Shown: positions 13,352 to 17,667 of the stretch, piece by piece
How the letters are laid out: each line of letters begins with the position of its first letter
How positions within the stretch are numbered: position 1 is the first letter of the stretch
Position numbers and translations under genes: made by a program
Notes under the pieces: generated by a model
Told to the model about the DNA's origin: nothing
Database searches by the model: none
Seen by the model: only the letters and a program-made list of their open reading frames with translations
From: Trebonia sp036276115
GTDB lineage: Bacteria > Actinomycetota > Actinomycetes > Streptosporangiales > Streptosporangiaceae
Assembly (NCBI GenBank): GCA_036276115.1
Contig: DATBEM010000211.1
Span: 1 to 17,667 of the forward strand
Reading direction: 5' to 3'
Length of the DNA: 17,667 nucleotides

Positions 13352-15334
13352 ATGCGAGACAGCGACAGCGGTAGCGAGCAGCACAGCGGCTGGGAGCCAC
13401 CGGAGTACGTGAGTCCCTGGGCTCCCGCGTCGAACGCCGGCCCGGACAACGCGGGGGCCGGCGACAGCACGGGCGCCCGCGACAGGGCGGCCGACGACTC
13501 CGGCCTCAGCCACACGACGGCGTTCGGGCCCGGCGACCTCGGCGGGCCGGACGACATCATCACCCAGGGCAACGTCAGCGACCCGGGCTACCCGGCGTCC
13601 ACGCCCTACGGCCAGCCCGCGGTGCCCGGCCACCCGGCCGGGCCCGGCCAGCCGCCGGCTTACGGGCAGTCCGGCCCGGCCCCGGGCTACGGGTCCGGGT
13701 ACGGGCAGGGCCCCGGCTACGGGCAGGACCCGGGCTACGGGCAGGCGCCGGGCTACGGGCAGGCGCCCGACATCGGGGCGCCCTCGGGTTACGGGCAGGC
13801 GCCAGGCTACTCCCAGGGAGCCGCCTTCGGCCCGGGCCAGGGCTACCCGCCCGGGCCGGGCTACGGAGGCGGGCAGAACTACGGCCAGGGCTTCGGCCAG
13901 GGGCCGGGCTACGGCCCGCCGGCTGGCGGCAGCGGCGGCTGGACCGGCGACGGGCCGTGGGGGTTCTCCTACTCCGCTCCCCCGCCGCCCCGGCGAACCC
14001 CGCCGCTGCGCCGGTTCCTGGTCTACGCGGCCGTCGCGGTGCTCGCGGCGGGCGCCGGGGCGGGGGCGGCGGTGGAGCTGAGCAGCCCCGCGGCTAGCTC
14101 CTCGGCCCTCAGCCCGATCCAGCCGGGCGGGGGAACCGGCAACGGCGGCAGCGGGGACGGCAGCGGCATCGGCGGGCTCGGCGGATCCGACCCGTTCGGC
14201 GGCACCGGGACCGGCTCCGGCTCGGGCTCGGGCTCGGGGACAGGCTCGGGCGGGTCGAGCACCGGGACCGGCTCGCTGAACGCCACGGCGATCGCGGCCA
14301 AGGTCGACCCGGGCGTCGTGGACGTCAACTCGACGCTGCAGTACGCCCAGGAGTCGGCCGAGGGCACCGGCATGGTCATCTCCGCCAACGGCATCGTGCT
14401 GACCAACAACCACGTCATCGACGAGGCCACCAGCATCTCGGTGACCGAGGTGACCACCGGGCGGACCTACTCGGCCAAGGTCGTCGGCTACGACCTGCAA
14501 GACGACGTCGCGGTGCTGCAGTTGCAGGCGCCCGGCGGCGGGGCGGTGTCGGGGCTGCCGACAGTGTCGCTCGGCGACTCCGACAAGGTCAACCTGTCCG
14601 ACCCGGTGCTCGCGATCGGCAACGCCGAGGGGCGGGGCGGCCTGCCGTCCACCGCCCAGGGCATCGTCAACGCCAAGAACCGCAGCATCACCGCCAGCGA
14701 CAGCGGCGCGGGCACCACCGAGAACCTGCACGGCCTGCTGCAGACCGACGCGCCGATCCAGGAGGGCGACTCCGGCGGCCCCCTGGTCAACGGCTCGGGC
14801 CAGGTCGTCGGCATGGACACCGCCGCTAACACCTCCGGCGGGTTCGACGGCCAGGGGGCCACGACCGGGTTCGCGATCCCGATCAACACCGCCTTGTCGA
14901 TCGCCCACGACATCACCGGCGGCAAGGCCAGCGCGACGGTGCACATCGGCTCAGCCGGCTTCATCGGCATCTCCGTCGGCTCGTGCAGCGGCAGCTCCGG
15001 CAGCAGCGGGTCGAGCGGCAGCGGCTCCGGCAGTGGCGGGTCGAGCGGCAGCGGCGGGTCGAGCGGCAGCGGGGCCTCCGGCAGCGGCTCGTCCACCGGC
15101 AGCGCCCCGGCCCAGGTGTGCGACGTCTACCAGAACACCCCGGCCGCCACCGCCGGCCTGCGGGCGGGCGACGTCATCACGGCCGTCAACGGGACGGCCA
15201 TCGCCAGCCAGGACGCGCTGACCAACCTGCTGTTCAGCAAGCACCCGGGCGACAAGCTGGCCATCACCTACACCGACTCGTCCGGCGCCACCCGCCACAC
15301 GACGCTGACGCTGGGCTCCCTGCAGGCGAAGTAA
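13352..15334 (+). CDS. HtrA-like serine protease 3 with a long Gly/Tyr/Gln-rich cytoplasmic tail
   Basis: A 660-residue protein. ATG 13352 is forced by an in-frame TAG directly before it; AAGGCGAG lies just upstream. Residues 1-220 are disordered and cytoplasmic, including a PGYGQ-repeat region at about 105-195. A transmembrane helix follows (FLVYAAVAVLAAGAGAGAAV, about 221-240), then a Gly/Ser/Thr linker (about 258-308). The trypsin-fold domain (about 309-530) has H354 (TNNHVI), D385 (DDVAVL) and S474 (EGDSGGPL). The PDZ begins FIGISVGSC; C545 and C590 flank a Gly/Ser insert, after which VYQNTPAATAGLRAGDVITAVNG is a standard PDZ. All catalytic residues are present. It is the last of the three tandem proteases and is followed by a strong terminator. 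It has its own upstream region of 217 bases, so separate control is likely. Confidence 0.93.
   Translation: MRDSDSGSEQHSGWEPPEYVSPWAPASNAGPDNAGAGDSTGARDRAADDSGLSHTTAFGPGDLGGPDDIITQGNVSDPGYPASTPYGQPAVPGHPAGPGQPPAYGQSGPAPGYGSGYGQGPGYGQDPGYGQAPGYGQAPDIGAPSGYGQAPGYSQGAAFGPGQGYPPGPGYGGGQNYGQGFGQGPGYGPPAGGSGGWTGDGPWGFSYSAPPPPRRTPPLRRFLVYAAVAVLAAGAGAGAAVELSSPAASSSALSPIQPGGGTGNGGSGDGSGIGGLGGSDPFGGTGTGSGSGSGSGTGSGGSSTGTGSLNATAIAAKVDPGVVDVNSTLQYAQESAEGTGMVISANGIVLTNNHVIDEATSISVTEVTTGRTYSAKVVGYDLQDDVAVLQLQAPGGGAVSGLPTVSLGDSDKVNLSDPVLAIGNAEGRGGLPSTAQGIVNAKNRSITASDSGAGTTENLHGLLQTDAPIQEGDSGGPLVNGSGQVVGMDTAANTSGGFDGQGATTGFAIPINTALSIAHDITGGKASATVHIGSAGFIGISVGSCSGSSGSSGSSGSGSGSGGSSGSGGSSGSGASGSGSSTGSAPAQVCDVYQNTPAATAGLRAGDVITAVNGTAIASQDALTNLLFSKHPGDKLAITYTDSSGATRHTTLTLGSLQAK
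13665..13930 (+). repeat. PGYGQ-repeat-coding region of protease 3
   Basis: A degenerate 18-nt unit encodes PGYGQ plus one residue (A, D or G). It is clearest at about 13705-13770, where consecutive copies differ by a few bases, and continues with looser GYSQ, NYGQ, FGQ and GYGPP variants. The region is cytoplasmic by topology. Its Gly/Tyr/Gln/Pro make-up is like that of prion-like low-complexity segments. Confidence 0.7.
14987..15118 (+). repeat. Gly/Ser low-complexity insert inside the PDZ of protease 3
   Basis: The segment between C545 and C590 is made almost only of SGS, SGG and SSG units, coded largely by repeated GGCAGC and GGGTCGAGC words. It occupies the same place as the insert of protease 2 but does not match it base for base. 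Confidence 0.7.
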
Positions 15335-15348
15335 CCAGTCTCACGATG

Positions 15349-15390
15349 CCGCGAGGCGGGCCCCCGGGGGGCCCGCCTCGCGGGCTTTCC
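15349..15390. terminator. Strong hairpin terminator between protease 3 and dapE
   Basis: Arms 15349-15365 and 15367-15383 are exact reverse complements over 17 bp (CCGCGAGGCGGGCCCCC and its complement), so the innermost pairs must open to form a loop. CTTTCC follows on the + strand. It stands 15 bases after the protease stop and 44 before the dapE stop, so it probably serves both converging genes. Confidence 0.85.
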
Positions 15391-15433
15391 CGGGGCAGTT
15401 CCCCGTGCCCTCGTGCGCTCGTGCCCGAGCGGG

Positions 15434-16540
15434 TCATGATTCCAGCCAGGCGCGCAGGCGGGCCTCGCAGTCGTCGATGACGGCCAGCTCGACGTACTCG
15501 CCGGCGGTGTGGGCGACCTCGGGGATGCCGGGGCCGTAGTTGACGGCCGGGATCCCCAGCTCAGCGAAGCGGGCCACGTCGGTCCAGCCCAGCTTGGGCC
15601 GGGGCTGGCCGCCCACGGCGGCCACGAAGGCGGCCGCGACCGGGGCGTCGAGGCCGGGCCGGGCGCCGGGTGCCACGTCGAGAACCTCCACCGCGAAGCC
15701 GTCGAACAGCTCCCGCAGGTGGCCGATCGCCTGCTCGCCCGTCCGGTCGGGGGCGAACCGGTAGTTGACCTGGACATCGCACGAGTCCGGGACCACGTTG
15801 CCGGCGACGCCGCCGGAGATCGCGACCGCGTTCAGCCCCTCGTGGTAGCGCAGCCCGTCGACCACCGGCTCGCGCGGGGTGTAGCCCCGCAGCCGGTCGA
15901 GGATGGCGCCCGCCTTGTGGATCGCGTTGTCGCCCATCCAGGACCGGGCGGTGTGCGCCCGGGCGCCGGCGGCCCGGACGGCGACCCGCAGCGTCCCCTG
16001 GCAGCCGCCCTCGACCACGCCGTGGCTCGGCTCCAGGAGCACCGCGAAGTCCCCGGCGAGCAGGGCGGGGGCGTCGCGGGCGACCCGCCGCAGCCCGTTG
16101 CGCTCGGCCGCGACCTCCTCGCAGTCATAGAACACGTAGGTGACGTCGCGGCCCGGCGCGGGCAGGGTGGCCGCGAGCCGCAGCTGGACGGCGACGCCGG
16201 ACTTCATGTCGGACGTGCCGCAGCCGAGCAGCCGCCCCTGCTCCGGGTCAAGGGACGAGGGGAAGTTGCCGGCGTGCGGGACCGTGTCGATGTGCCCGGC
16301 CAGCACGACCCGCTCCGGCCGCCCGAGGCTGGTCCGGGCGATCAGCGTGTTGCCGTCGCGGTGCAGTTCCAGGTGCGGGGCGGCGGTTGCCAGGGCCCGC
16401 TCGATCGCGTCGGCGAGCGGCCCTTCCGCCCCGCTGACGGAGCCGAAGTCGACCAGGGCGGCCGTCAGCGCTCCCGCGTCGGCGGCGAGGTCAAGGTCAT
16501 AGGCGGCCAGGTCAAGGTCCGCGAGCACGTCTGGGTCCAC
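15434..16540 (-). CDS. dapE: Succinyl-diaminopimelate desuccinylase
   Basis: A 368-residue M20-family zinc amidohydrolase that removes succinate from N-succinyl-LL-diaminopimelate in the lysine/meso-diaminopimelate pathway, and so supplies peptidoglycan precursors in the cytoplasm. The metal-site motifs are complete: AGHIDTVP (H83, with D85 assisting), GCGTSDMKSG (bridging D111), the catalytic pair in YDCEEVAAERNGL (E141, E142), LLEPSHGVVEGGCQG (E170) and a final His in IPEVAHTAGEYV. The dimerisation domain carries the AHTARSWMGDNAIHKA segment. The start is GTG 16540; there is no good ribosome site, but TAGGTT lies six bases upstream on this strand, suggesting a leaderless message. dapD is not adjacent. 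Length and motifs are those of actinobacterial DapE. Confidence 0.95.
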   Translation of the reverse strand: MDPDVLADLDLAAYDLDLAADAGALTAALVDFGSVSGAEGPLADAIERALATAAPHLELHRDGNTLIARTSLGRPERVVLAGHIDTVPHAGNFPSSLDPEQGRLLGCGTSDMKSGVAVQLRLAATLPAPGRDVTYVFYDCEEVAAERNGLRRVARDAPALLAGDFAVLLEPSHGVVEGGCQGTLRVAVRAAGARAHTARSWMGDNAIHKAGAILDRLRGYTPREPVVDGLRYHEGLNAVAISGGVAGNVVPDSCDVQVNYRFAPDRTGEQAIGHLRELFDGFAVEVLDVAPGARPGLDAPVAAAFVAAVGGQPRPKLGWTDVARFAELGIPAVNYGPGIPEVAHTAGEYVELAVIDDCEARLRAWLES

Positions 16541-16547
16541 CGGGACA

Positions 16548-16583
16548 ACCTACCGAGCCCGCCCCGGCGCGATCGCGATCGCG
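16548..16583 (-). promoter_or_regulatory. dapE: dapE promoter region with a 16-bp palindrome
   Basis: On the minus strand TAGGTT (16553-16548) is a -10 hexamer placed for a leaderless dapE. At 16568-16583, near the expected -35 position, CGCGATCGCGATCGCG is a perfect 16-bp palindrome. It could bind a dimeric regulator of dapE, but GC-rich DNA makes short palindromes of this composition common. Confidence 0.4.
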
Positions 16584-16589
16584 GCCCGA

Positions 16590-17576
16590 TCATGATTCCG
16601 GCTCGTCCGGCTGGGCCATCCGGGCCGACAGGGAGCGGGCAGCCCCGCGCAGCGCGCCGATGATGACCGCCACCGACGGCCGGGGCACGCTGGCGGTGCG
16701 CGCGACCGCGTAGATGTCGCGGGCGAGGTCAAGGCCGGCCGGCAGCTCACGGGCGACCAGCCGGCGCTCGTAGGCGCCGATGGCGAGGCGGGGCATGATC
16801 GCGATCCCCAGGCCCCGGGCGACGAGGGCCTCCACCGTGCCGAGGCCCTCGAACTCCGACGGGACCGGGGGCGTCACCCCGACGGCGGCCAGCAGCCGGT
16901 CCATCGCCTGCCGGGTGGGCTCCCCGGCCGGGGCGGCCAGCCACGGCTCGTCCCGCAGCGCGCGCAGGTCCACCGGCGACCGCGGGTCGGCGGCCCGGTG
17001 GCCGCGCTCCACCACGAGCACGAGCGGGTCGCGCAGCAGGTGGTAATGGGTCAGGACGCCGCCCGCGACGTGCTCGCCGCCCGGCTCGGGGACGGTCGCG
17101 TCGGCCAGCGAGGACGCGATCCGCCCGGTCCAGTCGTCGGCGATCGCGACTTCCGCCTCGCCGGACCGGACGAGCTGCAGGCCGTCCTCGGGCGAGGACT
17201 GGCGCAGCAGGAGGGTGAGCTTCGGATGGGCGCGCAGCGAGCGGGCCAGCGCGGGAGCGAACGCCACCGCCGCCGACGGGAACGCCGTCACCACCACCCG
17301 GCCGGACGGGTCGGCGGCGTGGGCCGACAGGTCCGCCTCGGCCTCCTCGACCATGGACAGGATCCGCTCGGCGTGCCGGGCGAGCCGCCGCCCGGCGTCG
17401 GTCAGCCCGGCGCTGCGAGCGGTGCGGTCCAGCAGCGCGGTGCCCGCCTCCCGCTCCAGCGCCGCGAGTTGCTGCGAGACGGCCGAGGGGGTGTACCCGA
17501 GGGCGTCGGCGGTGCGGGCGATCGAGCCGCGGGCGGCGAACTCGTGGAGCATCCGGAGCCTTCGGATATCGAGCAT
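16590..17576 (-). CDS. LysR-family transcriptional regulator
   Basis: A 328-residue regulator from ATG 17576. The N-terminal winged helix-turn-helix (about 1-60) is classical: MLDIRRLRMLHEFAARGSIARTADALGYTPSAVSQQLAALEREAGTALLDRTAR, then LTDAGRRLARHAERIL. The linker helix and a substrate-binding domain of two lobes follow (VVVTAFPSAAVAFAPALARSLRAHPKLTLLL; GEAEVAIADDW; LVLVVERGHRAA; VEALVARGLGIAIMPRLA). The co-inducer is not predictable. Fifty bases separate its stop from the dapE start, in the same direction, so read-through into dapE is possible. TAAGAT six bases before the ATG and the lack of a ribosome site suggest a leaderless transcript. A 10-bp palindrome over the start region may be its own binding site. 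Confidence 0.94.
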   Translation of the reverse strand: MLDIRRLRMLHEFAARGSIARTADALGYTPSAVSQQLAALEREAGTALLDRTARSAGLTDAGRRLARHAERILSMVEEAEADLSAHAADPSGRVVVTAFPSAAVAFAPALARSLRAHPKLTLLLRQSSPEDGLQLVRSGEAEVAIADDWTGRIASSLADATVPEPGGEHVAGGVLTHYHLLRDPLVLVVERGHRAADPRSPVDLRALRDEPWLAAPAGEPTRQAMDRLLAAVGVTPPVPSEFEGLGTVEALVARGLGIAIMPRLAIGAYERRLVARELPAGLDLARDIYAVARTASVPRPSVAVIIGALRGAARSLSARMAQPDEPES

Positions 17577-17588
17577 TACGTAATCTTA
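17575..17588 (-). promoter_or_regulatory. LysR gene -10 box and start-site palindrome
   Basis: TAAGAT (17588-17583, minus strand) is six bases from the ATG. ATTACGTAAT (17575-17584) is a perfect palindrome covering two bases of the start codon and part of that -10 box, so a bound dimer would block initiation. The remaining 17589-17667 shows no gene start that I can support. Confidence 0.4.
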
Positions 17589-17667
17589 GCCTCTGCCCGC
17601 ACCGTTCCGGGTACGGGCGGTCACTCTGCGCTTCTCCGGCGGGACCCGGGGTCAGCGGGCAGGGTGC

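Noticed and set aside
13665..13930. CRISPR-like array
   Set aside because: The repeats are in-frame 18-nt units coding PGYGQ without unique spacers; they are protein repeats.
13220..14944. A 574-codon minus-strand open frame opposite protease 3
   Set aside because: Its composition mirrors the repeats of the protease gene; there is no ribosome site or recognisable domain.
16568..16583. HIP1-type (GCGATCGC) repeat as in cyanobacteria
   Set aside because: I saw only this local cluster, and the coding context is clearly actinobacterial.
1..17667. tRNA, rRNA, insertion-sequence ends or phage attachment sites
   Set aside because: I found no cloverleaf, rRNA-like stretch, transposase or integrase, or matching terminal repeats.

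Overview
The window is very GC-rich with strongly G/C-biased third codon positions. It carries families largely confined to Actinomycetota: an XRE/DUF5753 regulator paired with a DUF397 protein, and HtrA-like proteases with long Pro/Gly/Ser-rich N-termini. It reads as chromosomal DNA of a high-GC filamentous-type actinomycete; genus cannot be decided from the sequence alone.

Layout. (1) 1-298: the 3' end of an acyl-CoA synthetase-type gene. (2) About 300-2095: a small accessory block on the + strand. It holds an unknown protein with a coiled-coil tail, an XRE/DUF5753 regulator and a DUF397 partner. All three carry lesions: a one-base frameshift, a second one-base frameshift, and a missing stop codon. 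Distinctive upstream DNA is present: a 9-bp perfect inverted repeat on the -10 region at 354-379, and a ladder of GTAATAA-like repeats every 19-21 bp at 1034-1123. (3) 2093-3454 (-): a stand-alone NRPS-type condensation-domain protein. (4) 3565-6566 (-): an operon of a secreted LolA/RseB-like protein, an ABC ATPase and an ABC-2 permease, joined by two overlaps of 11 nt. (5) 6659-8911 (+), divergent from that operon: an OmpR-family response regulator and a sensor histidine kinase. (6) 8967-9776 (+): a membrane-anchored TlpA-like thioredoxin, convergent with a small membrane protein (9773-10219, -). (7) 10432-15334 (+): three tandem, divergent HtrA-like trypsin-fold proteases with PDZ domains, closed by a strong hairpin terminator. 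(8) 15434-16540 (-): dapE. (9) 16590-17576 (-): a LysR-family regulator.

How it may work together (inference). Genes from about 3565 to 15334 look like a cell-envelope quality-control neighbourhood. A two-component system lies between a secreted LolA-like protein with its ABC transporter on one side and a thiol-disulfide protein plus three surface proteases on the other. The arrangement recalls mycobacterial mprAB-pepD, but with three proteases and an added thioredoxin. A ten-base motif, TCTCAGCCTG, occurs in both the LolA/two-component intergenic region and the promoter of the second protease, which may mark a shared regulator site. In all three proteases the PDZ region contains a cysteine pair; in two of them the cysteines bracket a Gly/Ser-rich insert of about 45-50 residues. 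That is the most unusual protein feature here.

Several genes (response regulator, protease 2, dapE, LysR) have a TANNNT -10-like hexamer 5-6 bases before the start codon and no convincing Shine-Dalgarno sequence, so they are probably leaderless.
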